Below are positions 1-12,120 of a DNA stretch of 64,000 nucleotides, piece after piece. Position 1 is the first letter of the stretch; every line of letters begins with the position of its first letter. The stretch comes from Trissonchulus latispiculum (lineage: Eukaryota; Nematoda; Enoplea; Enoplida; Ironidae). A program made the position numbers and the translations under genes. The notes under the pieces are model-generated. The model saw nothing but the letters and a program-made list of their open reading frames with translations. It did no database searches and was not told the origin of the DNA. The DNA lies in the NCBI GenBank assembly GCA_030248195.1, contig JASAND010015626.1, positions 1 through 64,000 of the forward strand, given 5' to 3'.

Positions 1-84
1 GAGTAAGTCACAAGAGGGCGTTTCTTCACTGAACTGTATTCCACAATAGGCAGATGTGCCCCCCCTTATCGGGAGTAGCGCTCG

Positions 85-165
85 GTAGAGATAAGCATGG
101 GCAGGATTTTTTCGGCCCGGCCCGGCCCGCTTCAAAATTTTGCTCGCCCCAGGCCTCTGATGAGT
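85..165. repeat. Decayed fragment of a GGCCCG-rich hAT-like MITE
   Basis: The fragment opens with TAGAGATAAGCA, close to the terminal repeat of the intact hAT element at 19520-19939, and carries the same CGGCCCGGCCCG core followed by a partial right end (CCTCTG). No target duplication is visible. The rest of 1-262 holds nothing recognisable. Confidence 0.4.
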
Positions 166-262
166 TACATTGAGTGTGCTATATCCCTAAAGCGATAAGT
201 GAGCTCCGAAGCTGCACTGACGCACCCAAATATTTTCAATCGTTCAGACAGTTGCGAAGTAT

Positions 263-1016
263 AGGTTGTTGCACAACATACAGTGCACTAGCTGATTAAC
301 AGGCACGCTAAGCGAGACTGCGAGGGGTTGTGATGCACGAGCGAAGCGAGTGCATTACCCGAGTGTTTCGTGAAAGTTTGCACGAGAATTTTTTTGTGGT
401 ACGAGGGCGGAGCGAAGCGGAGCCCGAGTACCACAAAAGAATTCGAGTGCTAAGCTTTCCGAAACACTCGGGTTTCACAACCCCTTGCAGTTTTGCTTGG
501 CGTGTCCGTAAATTAGATGGTGCGCGAGAAATTGTGCAACAACTTAGTTGTGAAATAGCTTAGTTCAAATTTAAAATACCGGAAATTTGAATAGACTTGG
601 CAGGCAGCACACCAGAGTGTTCCTCGCCCTGGGTCATGTGTTTCTCCGCGTTGTACGTAAAGCACATTATTCATTTACTACTTCAGTTTGGATACAAACT
701 CCTTCTAGCTTTGTATGTCTGAAGCCTCGATAGCTCAGTTGGGAGAGCATCGGACAAACAAAAGTGGATAAATAAGGATAAACCGAAAGTCGTGGGTTCG
801 AATCCCAGTCGAGGACAGAATTTTTCGGGTCTCTGGTGCTGAAGTGACAATTTAATTTCTTACATTACAACTCCACAGAGTGCATCTGCTTCAGCGTCAC
901 GGTACAGCGTGCTTCACAAATGCAGTTGTGAAGCACAGTGCACATCGTGCTTCACAACTTGGATGGAGTCACGGGGGTTACAGCACAGCAAATTTGAACT
1001 AAGCTATTTTACAACT
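263..1016 (+). repeat. Dispersed repeat family A, copy 1
   Basis: The two ends of this block match, in inverted orientation, the block at 45879-46538. Shared parts include the start AGGTTGTTGCACAAC, a long imperfect palindrome around 340-500 rich in short hairpins, the segment TTGTGAAATAGCTTAG, paired GTGCTTCACAA motifs around 905-955, and the end AACTAAGCTATTTYACAAC. The middle (about 600-870) is unlike copy 2 and contains a tRNA-like sequence. Short inverted termini (AGGTTGT) suggest a non-autonomous DNA element. No coding capacity is seen and the class is not identified. Confidence 0.6.
724..816 (+). tRNA. tRNA-like sequence with an interrupted anticodon arm
   Basis: An acceptor stem (GCCTCGA with TCGAGGA, six of seven pairs), a D arm (A box TAGCTCAGTTGG) and a T arm (B box GGGTTCGAATCCC) are all present. 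The anticodon arm is abnormal: TCGG and CCGA can pair, but about 29 bases lie between them, so there is either an intron or an expanded loop, and no anticodon can be read safely. It lies inside repeat family A, where copy 2 has different sequence, so it may be an inserted tRNA-derived SINE head or a tRNA pseudogene. The downstream GAATTTTTCGG resembles the sequence just after the tRNA-Thr unit at 51374-51445. Confidence 0.45.
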
Positions 1017-1078
1017 GCAAAAAGGTCACAAATTCGGTCGCGTGAATAACAGCAAACTTAATTTGCACAAATTAACGG

Positions 1079-1368
1079 GTGTGGGTAAAAGCCAGCCCAG
1101 CCCCCAGCCCCAGCCTCCAGCCCCGGTGGGTAAAACCCAGCCTCCAGCCTCCAGCCCCTTGGGTAAAGTCCAGCCCCGACTGCCAGCCCCATTTGGTAAA
1201 ACCCGGCCCAGCCCCAAGGGTAAAATCCAGCCCCATTTTCCAGCCCCTTTTCCAGCACACGTTTTCCAGTCCCCTTTTTCTAGCCCCCGTTTCCAGCCCA
1301 CGTTTTTCAGCCCCCCCTTTTTCCAGCCCACGTTTTCCAGCCCCCGTTTTCCAGCCCCTGTTTTTCAG
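1079..1368 (+). repeat. GC-rich minisatellite, CCAGCCCC units (left arm)
   Basis: Imperfect tandem units of about 20-25 bp follow the pattern GGGTAAAACCCAGCC / CCAGCCCC. From about 1230 they change to units of the form CCAGCCCCCGTTTT. The same units recur in opposite orientation at 2758-2912, with similar AT-rich outer flanks (AAATTAA next to the array), so the two arrays look like matching ends of one element of about 1.85 kb. Open frames across the array on both strands are by-products of the repeat. Confidence 0.75.
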
Positions 1369-2246
1369 CGCATGGGGTAATGTTTCTCCCTTCCAGCAGC
1401 ATGTGAGGGTCCATGTAAAGTAAATTAACCTGGACCAGCTCTTGACAGCAAGCATAGAAAAGTGAGGTCCCGACAGTAGCTTACTTCCCCGGTTAGCCAA
1501 AGTGCAAGTTAAGATGTGAAATATGTAACACTTTTGACGGCTATTGGCTCCAGTCCGAGTAAACTGTGAAGGCAATTATAGTTGAATTTCAGTATCTGAG
1601 TTTTTAAACGGATTAAAAATCAGTTTGTTTTAATTTTAGTAGCAATAGAATAACGTGGGGGGAATGACGGGTGTGCAGACTCCCCCTGACCGACAAAAAC
1701 GGTTAGACCCCTCTATCGAGAACGAAAAAAAGTGGACCCTCTTAGTAGAAGTAGAGGGGCAGAAAGGGTTATGTTAAATGCTGTTTCATTAGTGTGGGGT
1801 TAGAGTTAGGTTAGGCTTGGTTGGTGCATTGGACAAATGAACGAGATTCAATTTTTTCCGTTTTACTCATTTTAGCTGGATGAAATTTTGTTCCGTTTAA
1901 TTTAAGGTTCTGATTCTTTAATGTGGATTCATCTAAATCCAATCCGTTTAATCTTAAAAGAAATAGGGCATATGTTAAAATGTACCTAAAAGTCAAAAAT
2001 AAACGGTTGCTTAAGCGTATTTAATTTCACAACGTCTAATTAAATTTTGCACATACCTCTATGAAAACGTGTACAATTAGCTTCAAGCAAAACCATCAAA
2101 ACAACACGATCCTGTGAACGACTGGCCCAGACCCAGTAGACCGCCGGCCGCTCCAACTAACTGCCTTCACCGGCCGGATAGCTAGCTTGTGACAGTTTAG
2201 CCGAATTGGAGATTTAAAACGTTCGCCAATAGCCTTCAAAAGTGTA
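1369..2246. other. Spacer between minisatellite arms; no gene seen
   Basis: AT-rich DNA with short open frames only. No protein family or RNA motif is recognisable. Confidence 0.5.
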
Positions 2247-2490
2247 GCGCTTCTACCAGGGCTGGTGGACCAGGAAGAAACCAAGGACAAGCCCGAACGG
2301 GAGGCGCCAGGCACCCTTGTACTCACGAAACCATGACCTAGAAGAGAGAAGGGAAGAGGGAGGTTCAGCTTTTCACTCACCATTGAAAGTAAAGAATTGG
2401 CCCAGCCGGGGATCGAACCACGGCCCTTCTGATCCGGAAACAGACATGCTACCACTACACTGCATCAGCTGAACTCCCATTGCAGGCTTA
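2247..2490 (-). repeat. tRNA-derived SINE, family S1, copy 1
   Basis: Read on the minus strand, the head at about 2400-2470 is tRNA-like, with an A-box-like GTAGTGGTAGCA and a B box GGTTCGATCCC. It is followed by a tRNA-unrelated body containing the landmark CACGAAACCATGACCTAGAA (written on the plus strand). A second copy at 10047-10290 matches through head and body in the same orientation, which makes this a mobile family rather than a tRNA gene. Confidence 0.7.
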
Positions 2491-2616
2491 TCAATCTTTC
2501 CTATACCTGCTTCTCTTACAAAAGTATCAAATATTTCAGATTTTAGCTTGTATTTTGGCTAACCGGATAAGGTATTGACCGGACTTATCTGTGCTTGCTG
2601 TCAGGAACTGGTAATA

Positions 2617-2720
2617 GAATTTAATAGAATTTATAATAGAAGTTTATAATAATTATAATATTTATAATAATAATAATAGTTTATAATAATTTTAATAGAA
2701 GTTAATAGAATTTATATGGA
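2617..2720. repeat. AT-rich simple repeat (TAATAGAATT / TTATAATAAT)
   Basis: Degenerate short tandem units of TTTAATAGAA and TATAATAAT fill this stretch. Confidence 0.7.
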
Positions 2721-2757
2721 CCGTTTCATGCTGCTGGCTGAGAAAAACGTAATATCC

Positions 2758-2912
2758 AGGCCCAGGGGCTGGAAAATGGAGCTGAAAATGGGGGCTGGGT
2801 TTTACCCTTAGGGCTGGGCTGGATTTTACCTATGAGGGCTGGAGGCTGGTGGGCTCGGTTTTACCCACCGGGGCTGGAGGCTGGGGCTGGGGGCTGGGCT
2901 GGGTTTTACCAG
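2758..2912 (-). repeat. GC-rich minisatellite, inverted right arm
   Basis: Units of GGGGCTGGAGGCTGG and GGGCTGGGTTTTACC are the reverse complement of the array at 1079-1368. The sequence beyond it (AAATTAACTTCTGCAAAAATT) mirrors the outer flank of the left array. Confidence 0.75.
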
Positions 2913-5900
2913 CACCCCAAATTAACTTCTGCAAAAATTTAAAAATTTGTCCTAAACTAGCCCTGTGTTGAAGATAGGGTCTCGAAGTTGTAATATAGAC
3001 AAAATACACGCTAAGGATTGATAAAAGTCATCTTATACATTCCTGCTCCAGCAGGAATAATAAAAATCATTCGCTAGGAGCGAAGTTAAACGAAGAAAAA
3101 AGAATGTAGCGGCACGAATCAACAGCGTATTTGCTTTCCAAAGGCTTGATTGTAAAGTTGCGTAAACAAAACTAACAGGCGAATGTTTTGGGAAGCTTCC
3201 ACTAATCAATGTGTAAAGTTTTGCAGTACAGTGAGCATCCTACTGGAAACAAAATGTAGAGCTTAAGAATTTTAGTATAAAACATTTAGCACATTAATGC
3301 ATAGGCCAATACTTTAAATGGGAGAAATATTAAATTAAGGTGGTGATTTCTTTTGGATTGGTTGACGGCACAAATCAAGATGAAATTTGACGAAACCTTT
3401 CAAAATAAGTTCCTTTAACATTCTATGACCGTCAGCGCAATCCCACTTCAAACACTTGACATTTCCGTTCAGCGCAGTTTTTGCCGGTTGAGCAACATCT
3501 GCATATTTATGACAACATTCATTGGAATGACCTCGATGAGCTCTACAATTCTGCCTTTGGACGTGACTTTCTAGTTTCTCTCTATTGTGAGATATAGCCA
3601 ATTTTCTTATTTTGGCCTCGAAATCTCGTCTTCTCTGCAGAAGTCACATAATCCATTATATCTTGAGCTATGCAAGCCGTGAAATCATACTAAGAGTGTC
3701 AATCAGAGAGTCTCACAGGGGAAAATTATCCGACGAATGATTATCTTCCCATTGTTATCCCGTAAGCTGTTAGCATAAAATTGTAGTTTTTGGAAAAAAC
3801 ACGACCTATTTTTCCAAAGATTGTAGAGCATTCACCATATAAGCCGGAGGGCTGCTACTTAACAGATGTGTTCTGCACAAATGCACCCAGGGACGTTTTT
3901 TAAACTTGCTTCGATAGCTACTGTCTAGCTAAAGTGGTAGCTTGCCAAAGTTCGAAAAAGTAGGCGGGCAAAATCCAGGTAACGCACACATTTCAGCTTA
4001 TTTCTCCATAACAAAGACCGATTTCATGATAACTAAAATTAAGTCAACTGCAATTTGATAGAGGTATCGAATGATATAACCGATGTCTCGCGAAAAAGTT
4101 TAGTTGAATCTGCAAAAAATCTCTCTTCAAATCTCTCAAAATAAAAAAAGTTATACTTCTCCTAAAATGTGTTAAAAACATCTTGGAAAAGCAACATTAA
4201 TTTCATAGTATGCATTAGAAACAAGTTGGCCCCTAAAAGGGACAATATTCCGCCAAGGAGCCGAAGTACATTTTTAACCATGCTAAGCAGGAGTTAAGCA
4301 TCTATTGTGAATGTATAATATAATAGTTATAAATTATATAAATATTAACAAAACTGCGCTCGACAATTGAGCATCACCGAAGATAAGATAAAAATGGCAA
4401 ATTCATTTATGTCTATGTACATATATAGTTGGATCAAGTCTGTTTAAATTGATTCGACAAAAACCCATATGCAATACCGAAAGCTTGAACAGTAGTCAAC
4501 TGAATATTAATGAGACCCTCACTTCCGTGAGAACATAGGTTTTGGCAGTATTAACCTTTCCTGGACCTGAATACTTTAAACCTGCAGCAGCCAGCAGTTT
4601 TTGTACCTACGTTAATTGATTTCTATAACTAAATCTAGGATATTAGGTTTTTGCAGCAGAGTTAATAACAAAAGTAATCTTAATGCAATTGTTTTTTCTT
4701 GAGAATTAGTCAACAACGAGGCTTAATTAAGGTCAGTTACAGAAAACCCTTTTACACTTTTCCTGGCGTGGTAGGCAGGACAATGCAAATCTTATAATGT
4801 TGCTGTTCATGATGAAAGAATCCACCGTCTGATTGCTGATCAAACCAATTAGCTAATTTGCATAAATAATAAGTTTTTGTGCTGCTCTGTCTGAACAAAC
4901 TTTTAACAAAGGGGGGTTTGATTTTTAATCTGAAAATGTGGAAAAGCCCCCTCTTCTGCAAAATTGCTAAAAAACTGTTTAAAATAGTTTAAAGCAATAA
5001 AGAACCTTGGTTATGAAATATCAGAATTTCTTATCGCATTAGCAACCTTCCAAGCCCCCTCCGGCTAAAAAAAGATGCTAGGTTTCAATAATGAGCATAG
5101 TGACTTGAGTATAGAATTCCCAAACTGCATGTACTTCCTGTCTATAAACCCGAAGCAATAATTCCGCCCCTAGGCGGAATAAAAATTGTTAAGCTGCATT
5201 GTGACATAAAAATGGCTTCTTAACTCCAAGTAATGAATGAGTAATAATGGATCAAAGTTTATGTCTCCAAAGGGAAGACTTCAAAAACCTAGTAATCCAG
5301 CGTGTAATGTAAACATCAATGCGTGTGGACAATTTGCTAACCAGCTGATGAGCGATTACGAAATAAAATTCTTAAATTCCAATCTTATTATCGGTAGAAG
5401 TAAATTTCGGCATCACCAGCCTCCAGAACAATCTGCTTTGAATTCTATTAAAGACTGGTTTCAATGATAACGTTATGAAAAATTGGCAGCTGTAACAACA
5501 TGGGGTTGCAGAAGTAGTCAGAAATTGCATTGAAAACAAAACCTTTCAATCAATTGCTAAGGCTGTGTTTATGGCGGGCAGCAATTAAATAAAAGAAATG
5601 AAGAAAAAATCATCGTCAAGCTTCAAACCTGGTTTCAATTTTCTCAGTTTATTGTCACATCAGTTTCCATTTTTCAAACTGCAATGAACTTTAGTATATA
5701 ATGGCTTTGGCCGAGAGCTCTACCTGTCAAGTAAAATCAATTTATGTCTTTTTTGTGCCATTATTGGGAGGCAGGATTGAGACCCGGGTCCTCGTTTTCC
5801 AGAAAAGCCGGTCCACGATCAATAATGGGAGGTCTTAAGACTGATGACAACCCTTCTGACATTGGAGCAGGTTTCAAAAGTTAACTTGAAACAGTCATAT

Positions 5901-7018
5901 CATCCCGTCCCAGAGTTGTATGCGGGCCAATTTTTTCGGCCAGGGCCCGGCCCGCAGTCCGCACTTTATGACCGCGGCCCGCATCATCCCGGTTCGCGGT
6001 TCGCGCATGCATAACCAGGCCCGCAGGTACCCGCAATACTGTAATTTGGCCCGCATGTACCAGCACATAGTAATTGCTGTCTGGGTTGTACATGAGCACC
6101 AAAACTGGTGTATTCTGAAGGATACATCCTTGGGTGTCTACCTTTTACTGTTCGTAAAGTGGTATTAACCCATGTTCCCTTAATTAAGAGGGTAGATTTT
6201 TTGGTCACGAGTTTTGCTCAATGATATGCAAATGTTTGTCGCATATGTCCTTGGCACCCAGATTATTTTCTTTCAGCACTTAACAAAATTAACTAGCTAT
6301 TAACTGTATAGAACACGAAAATCGTGGTTTGAAAAAACTTGAAAAAATAAACTTTTCAAAATATGTATATATTTCAGCGAATTTGCTATATTTTTTATAT
6401 TATATACTTTCAGTCTTGCAAGATGGCGCTGCTTTCGTGTGTCACTTTTTTCAACTTAGCACGTAGGAAGATTAGCGACACACGAAAGAACAGGCGAGTC
6501 GGCTGCGCTTTCATGTCTCACTTTTTATACCGCCGGAGGCGGTATACTTGTAATGGGTTGACCCATCTCAATTCCTATGTTTTGCATGTAAATTGTTTGG
6601 CGCAGAGGATTTCGGTCCTATCTTCAAACACATGTCCCTAGTACGCAGGTTTTTTTGGCCAACAGTTTTTCTATGATTTTGCAATTTTTACAGCACTGTT
6701 ATAGTCCATTTTCTTCAATTTCTTTGCTCTGTAAATTCTTTTGCAAACGATCACTGTCTGCCTTTCTTCATATTACCGAAAACCCGGCGTTATTTGCCTG
6801 TCACTTGATTGGCAGAGGTTTAACAGATCAATAAATATAGCTAATACTGCCATTAAAATTTTCGTTTGAAAAGATTGATTTTGCGCTTGCACTGTACTTC
6901 TTGCATTAGTGTCTACTTTGCTTTAGAATTTACATAGAATAAATTGTTTAAAATAAACATAGATCCTAATTTAATCATAATTTTCTTTCTAGCGGTTTAG
7001 TCAATAAATTAAATAGTG
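2913..7018. other. Gene-poor AT-rich spacer
   Basis: No open frame here shows a recognisable domain. It contains one GGCCCG-rich fragment (5906-6065) and short hairpins such as the GCCGGAGGC palindrome near 6531. Nothing else is supported. Confidence 0.5.
5906..6065. repeat. Degenerate GGCCCGCA-rich repeat
   Basis: Repeated GGCCCGCA/GCGGGCC motifs start with AGAGTTGTATGCGGGCC, resembling a decayed left end of the hAT-like family intact at 19520-19939. The short open frames here on both strands are composition artefacts. Confidence 0.4.
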
Positions 7019-7021
7019 TTA

Positions 7022-7464
7022 GGGATGTGCTCAAAAGTCTTTCCCAAATCTTTCGCATATACCATTTGTATATGCGTTTTAAAATTGCATTTTTGGTTCA
7101 AGGAATTCGTATTTAGGTTTTTATGAGCCTTAACTTTTTTCTGCCAAAACTAGCATGTTTCTCTTGAAACTTGGCTTCTTGTCATTCTTAAAAAAGTTAA
7201 GTTAAAGGTTGTCGTCAAACAGTCTGTATCACTGGCATGCTGTATTACTGTTTTACAGCTATGTTGATAAGATGAAGCTATGTAACAATTCACAGTATCC
7301 CTTAACAAGCTTTATGAATTCACAGCTGCTTTTGAGAAAAAACTTAAGCAAAAAGCTTGGACATACAAAGAAATCGTATTTTTGGAAAGAAGGATTCGTA
7401 TATACGGTTTTAAAGAAAACGTATTAAATATTTCGTATATGCGTTTTACTTTTGAGCACATCCC
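7022..7464. mobile_element. PIF/Harbinger-like MITE with TTA target duplication
   Basis: Inverted ends GGGATGTGCTCAAAAGT are exact at both termini and are flanked by TTA on each side (7019-7021 and 7465-7467). Three-base TTA/TAA duplications and G-rich ends are typical of PIF/Harbinger elements. Subterminal CGCATATAC motifs are also inverted. No transposase is encoded, so it is non-autonomous. The 72-codon frame inside is not a gene. Confidence 0.7.
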
Positions 7465-7469
7465 TTAAT

Positions 7470-7560
7470 GTCAAAGTGGTGCAGTGGTTAGAGTGTTCGC
7501 TTTGAACTGGTCCGGACGCAGATCGAATTCTTCTTCCGGCAAAATTTTACTTTCACAATT
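7470..7560 (+). repeat. Possible decayed tRNA-derived SINE head
   Basis: GTGGTGCAGTGGTTAGAGTG resembles a tRNA A-box region, and about 45 bp on GATCGAATTC resembles a degenerate B box. It begins directly after the MITE ending at 7464. No second copy was found in the window. Confidence 0.3.
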
Positions 7561-7564
7561 GAAT

Positions 7565-10046
7565 ACTTTCCAATAAATACTTTCCAATAAAATACTGTCA
7601 TTCTTTTGTCTCAGAAACCCCAAATGTTGGGGAGTTTAAACTAGTCAAATGCTAGCGTCACAATACAGTAGAACAATATGTTCTAAGCAAAACAAACAAA
7701 AAACATTGAACACAAATTTCAAACACTACGGCGGTATTTATTCCCCTTTTAAGGGGTAACTTGTTTCAACTTAGCGCCAGCGAGCAGAGGCGACACACGA
7801 AAGCCCAGGGTGCAAGATACCCAAACTTGGCTGTACTGAAACTCGAAAATTTAGTCAAATGTTTTAATGTCCAAATGAAAAGTCCATTTTTGATGTTGAA
7901 TCTTCTACAAGCCAAAAATAAAGACATTTCCAGGTAGCGTTATCTTTGCAGTTATTCAAAGAAATGAATAATGGTGATAATTTCACGAAAGTTAACCATG
8001 AAGATAGCACTACATCACAAAATATACGTTTTCACACCCAAAAACTCATCACAAATACCAGACACTCCAGTAGATGAATAAATACCAATATTATATATAT
8101 AACTATTTTTGAGGGAAGTTTACAGGTTTTACATGGAGTCTGGGGGTTTTTAAAGGAAAATCACGAAACGCTTAATGAAATGAAATTGGAGGAGAGGTAG
8201 TAGTGTCTTCCGCTACTGCCTATACTACATAAGCGTACTTAATAGTTTTGCCAGGTTACGTGGCCTTCGTGGTCTTTTCTTTGTAGTGATGTAAAAATGT
8301 TACTGTTGTGGAATGTCATCTACTGGTTGACAGAAATGTTGTATAGAGAAACGCGCGTGAGCGTAACAAACTCATTTGCATAACGTAATTTGCATAGTTT
8401 TCATCAAACAGCGTTTTAGCTAAAAGTCAGCCAGTCTGGGGTGAAGCGTATGGGTGGACGGCTGATTGGGGGTCCGAGTTACACGTAAGTGGGAGCAAGG
8501 TAAAACTTTGTGTTCTTTGTATTGTGAGTTGGTAAATAACTGTTTCGCAAGAGTAAATTTGTCTGGTGGTTATTTTATTCTTGGCAGTAGGAGACGGTCG
8601 CTTAGGGCTCGCTCAGGATTTAATATTACTGTTTACTTTCTCATTCTCTGACTCTCTCTCTCATATCTTGCTAGGACCTAACATCACACACTGAATAAAT
8701 ATCTGCAATCATTTAGTGAGTCCGATCTAATAGTTTATTCAATGAGGTTGCACACTTTCCTACATTGTTGTGAAAATCACGTAAGTCGAGTTACGTTGTG
8801 TTGCCAGAGATGTAAAAACTAAATAAGGCAACTTACGTGAGGTTGATAGAATCGTCTTACTCATTATCTAAGGCCTGGCAACTTACGCGGTTTTGCAGCA
8901 ATGTAGGTCTGAAGTAGGTAGTTGCCACTATGCACATAACTCAATTTCGCCAAAAGGTCGACTTACGCTGTTTTGCCGTAATACTCTCGCAAGCCAGAGG
9001 TTTAGATTTGTCAACATGTATAACAACTTAAGGAGAAACCTTTTCTTTGTTGCACTGATTTATATGTATTTGTAGCATTCGTTTGGAGTTGAGAAACTAG
9101 TCAAACCCAAATTGTTAGTTGGTTAATGGTTAAGTTGGTTCATTACTATGTAGTGAACAGCGGTTTTCATAAGTAAAACAGGGGTTCAGCCTCTCAGCTA
9201 TATATTTGTAGGAGCTATCGAAGGGCTTAAACGAAGTTAACTGTTCAACATTTTGAAATATTGACCTTCTTTGTAACTGGGAACATATAAAATTTCTGAA
9301 ATTCTTAAAAAACCAAAATCAAGTCAAGAATCTAGCCAAAATAACTCGGCCCGCGCGGGCTGTGCGGGGAGCAAAATTCGGTCCGCCCCGCCCCGCGGGT
9401 ACCCTCTGTCCCGTCCACATGTGTAACTATTTTGTTTTAATTACTCCGAAAAGGCGTAAATCATCTGAAATGTAAATCCCATTTTCATTTTGTGAATAAT
9501 TAGTGATAGATAGAGAATTCAACCTCATTATAGCCAAAAGAAATCCCATTTATATAGGATCACATAATGCGATTCATATTAGCAGAATTTTATTTTCTGA
9601 AGTCAGCTCCCCCCCGCTACTGGGATACTGTGGCAAGAAACAGTTGAGGGAACCAGAACATCTGCTATGACTCACTTTGGAGAGAAGCTTTCTGTAATCA
9701 GTATAGTCTTTGGTGTCCACTTCTAAACTTGGAAATGGATACGTTTCGACTCCGCCTCCCAAACGGGAACCATTAGCGTAATTATAAAAAGGTAATCTTT
9801 AGCCTTGCAGGTAACGGTGCAATGTTCTCACAATTACTATCGCGGTTAAGGTTTCTATGGGATGTTCAAATATTGCATTTTACATCCGACGATCTTTACA
9901 TCTCAATCTAATAAATTTTGCTGGTACAAGTGATACACTATTTTTTCCAATTTTATTCGAAACCAATGGCGAGTAATAGAGTCCGATGGACATCTTTGAT
10001 GATTTCGCCAGTATGCGGTTCAAAACAAGCGTAGTAAATTTACACT
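7565..10046. other. Spacer without recognised genes
   Basis: AT-rich DNA with only short, unconvincing open frames. A motif with CTTACG plus GTTTTGC recurs loosely around 8770-8980. A GGCCCG-rich fragment lies at about 9340-9420. Nothing else is supported. Confidence 0.45.
9340..9420. repeat. Degenerate GGCCCG/CCCCGCCCCG fragment
   Basis: A short island of CGGCCCGCGCGGGC and CCGCCCCGCCCCGCGGG in AT-rich DNA. Its composition matches the GGCCCG-rich hAT-like family, but no ends are preserved. Confidence 0.35.
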
Positions 10047-10290
10047 ACCAGGGCTGGTGGAATAAGAAGAAACCGAGGAGATAGCACATATGGGAGGCAT
10101 CGTTCACGCTTGTACCCACGAAACCATGATCTAGAAGAGAGAAGGGAAAAGGGAGGCTCAGCTTTATATTCAGGATTGAATGTAAAGAATTGCTCCAGCC
10201 GGGGTTCGAACCACGGCCATTCTGATTCCGGGACAGACGTGCTAACCACTACACTATACGGGCCATTAGCTGAACTCTCAAATCCGGCTT
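10047..10290 (-). repeat. tRNA-derived SINE, family S1, copy 2
   Basis: This copy matches the SINE at 2247-2490 through the body landmark (CACGAAACCATGATCTAGAA here) and the tRNA-like head with B box GGTTCGAACCCC on the minus strand. The A-box region (GTAGTGGTTAGCA) is better preserved than in copy 1. Confidence 0.7.
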
Positions 10291-11997
10291 ATCAATTTTT
10301 CTTATGCCTGCTTTCCTTAATCATCTGTGCTTACATACTAAGCCAGGATAAGCGCCCTTTTTGGTTTGTGTAATTTTACCTACAACAAAGCGACGGAACC
10401 GCTGATAGACATCCCAAGTCGGCCAAATTAGGCACTGCAAACCCAAATTTCCTGAATGTGAGTGGACACGTGCAACTAATTTCGGATTTATTTTTTAACT
10501 ATATCTGTTTTATTCCGGCTCTGCGAAGTTTGTTCAAATGTTGAGTGCCGCTATTCACAGATCATTCGAACAAAGACAAACAACATAGGCAACAACCATC
10601 ATCGACTCAGTGTAAAATTGGGTTGTTAACCAGAAATTTCCTATGCAACTAGGTAAAGACAGTAATCAGCCCAGCACTCTGAAAACTAGACTTATGCAGA
10701 AATTAGAAGAATTTTTGTAGTTTTCCACAAAAGTGCTCCTGAGCGGTCAGTCGCTAGTGAGGGTTCCTGTATTTTTCACAAAAGTAGCTTTGGTATACAT
10801 TTTAATGACTCTTTGAATGGAAAAAATTGCGAGAGTTTTTTGTAGAAAAAACTAAGTAAATCTGTCGTTTTTATGGGCTTTTCGACAATCGTAAATGAGA
10901 ATCTAAGCTTGTAGGTTTTACAAGATAAACCTTTCACTGGATTGACCTGTACATGACAAAGGACCGATATGGGGGGGGCGCAGGGCGGCTAATTTCTTAA
11001 TTAATTTAGCTATTAGTGTGAAGTTTGGGAGAAAGTTTTGTGTTCAAGTCATTCATTATCATTGGGGTGCTACGAATTAATCTGGTGCGACGGTTTGAGT
11101 TCCAATGTATGGAAGTACCAATAGCATATCACGGGGATATCCCAGAATTGTGGTGTTTGGTCAGTATCGTTCTACAAATTTAAGTACTTAATTTCGATTA
11201 GACAGGCATTGACGTTTCTCTAGAATTTGCCAATTTGTTGTAACTTTCACAGCCGTTGGCTGGTTTGGTTGGTTGGTTGGTTGGACAGCATCTCACAGGT
11301 TTCCGACATCACACACCATCGGTTCGAAGTGTCATTACTCGAAAACCCTAACTTGGTCAAAAAGGGTCAACACAGTTTTATCAAGTCTCGTGTAGCCAAA
11401 CTTCCACACATGTACGAATTTCAGTTTCTAATACATGCGGTCTCCAAATACACTTTTTGCAACTTCCGTATGCTTTTGGCTTGTGCAGTTGGTAGATAGA
11501 TTTCGTACTATTTATAAAGACTGGCTGCCTAGTGCCCATTCGCTGTCAGTAGCATCTGCCTATTTGATAGCACGTTTCGTGCTTACATTATATTTGCTAT
11601 TTGCATAGTACTCTCTGGTTTCACTGATCCCAGTGTTTCCGAAGCCTTCATATCTAAAAAGCGAATGAAAAAATAATCAACGATTAATCTGGTTGAAAGG
11701 ATTGAAACATGGAAATTCAGAGTTAAGACTGCATATATTTAGTGCTTGTGTTACCTCTTACTTTTGCCCAGAAAATTATTTCTCCGTCTTCCTTTATATG
11801 CTATTTTACTGTTTTTCTACAGGATTTACATTTTGTTCAAGGAAAGCCATCACACACGCCGAAACAAATCTAATTATCAATGCATTCATTTATCAGCTGT
11901 ACGGTTCTCGCAAGCGCTGTGTTGTTCGAAAAATGAAAAACACTTAATATTAGAAAATCGAATATGAAACATTTTGATATATTTGAGTATTAATATT
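10291..11997. other. Upstream spacer of receptor gene 1
   Basis: No protein gene is recognised. It includes a short (GGTT)n tract near 11262 and the candidate core promoter at 11513-11550. Small open frames at 11227-11967 have no recognisable features. Confidence 0.4.
11513..11550 (+). promoter_or_regulatory. Candidate TATA plus initiator upstream of receptor gene 1
   Basis: TATAAA at 11513-11518 is followed 35 bases later by TCAGT at 11546-11550, the classic initiator motif. It lies about 570 bp upstream of the receptor start codon. If used, the 5' leader would be long or spliced. The link to the gene is inference from position only. Confidence 0.3.

Positions 11998-12088
<91 letters not shown>
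11998..12088. repeat. (CTT)n(ATT)n microsatellite
   Basis: About ten CTT units run directly into about twenty ATT units, ending 32 bp before the start codon of receptor gene 1. It would lie in the 5' leader or promoter of that gene. A poly-Asn/poly-Lys frame on the other strand is an artefact of this repeat. Confidence 0.95.
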
Positions 12089-12090
<2 letters not shown>

Positions 12091-12120
12091 CATTGTATCA
12101 TCGTGTAAACTTACTCCACC

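Noticed and set aside
1026..1575. Several open frames on both strands
   Set aside because: They are by-products of the CCAGCCCC minisatellite, which lacks stops in several frames.
5881..6208. Overlapping frames on both strands
   Set aside because: GC-rich repeat artefacts without motifs.
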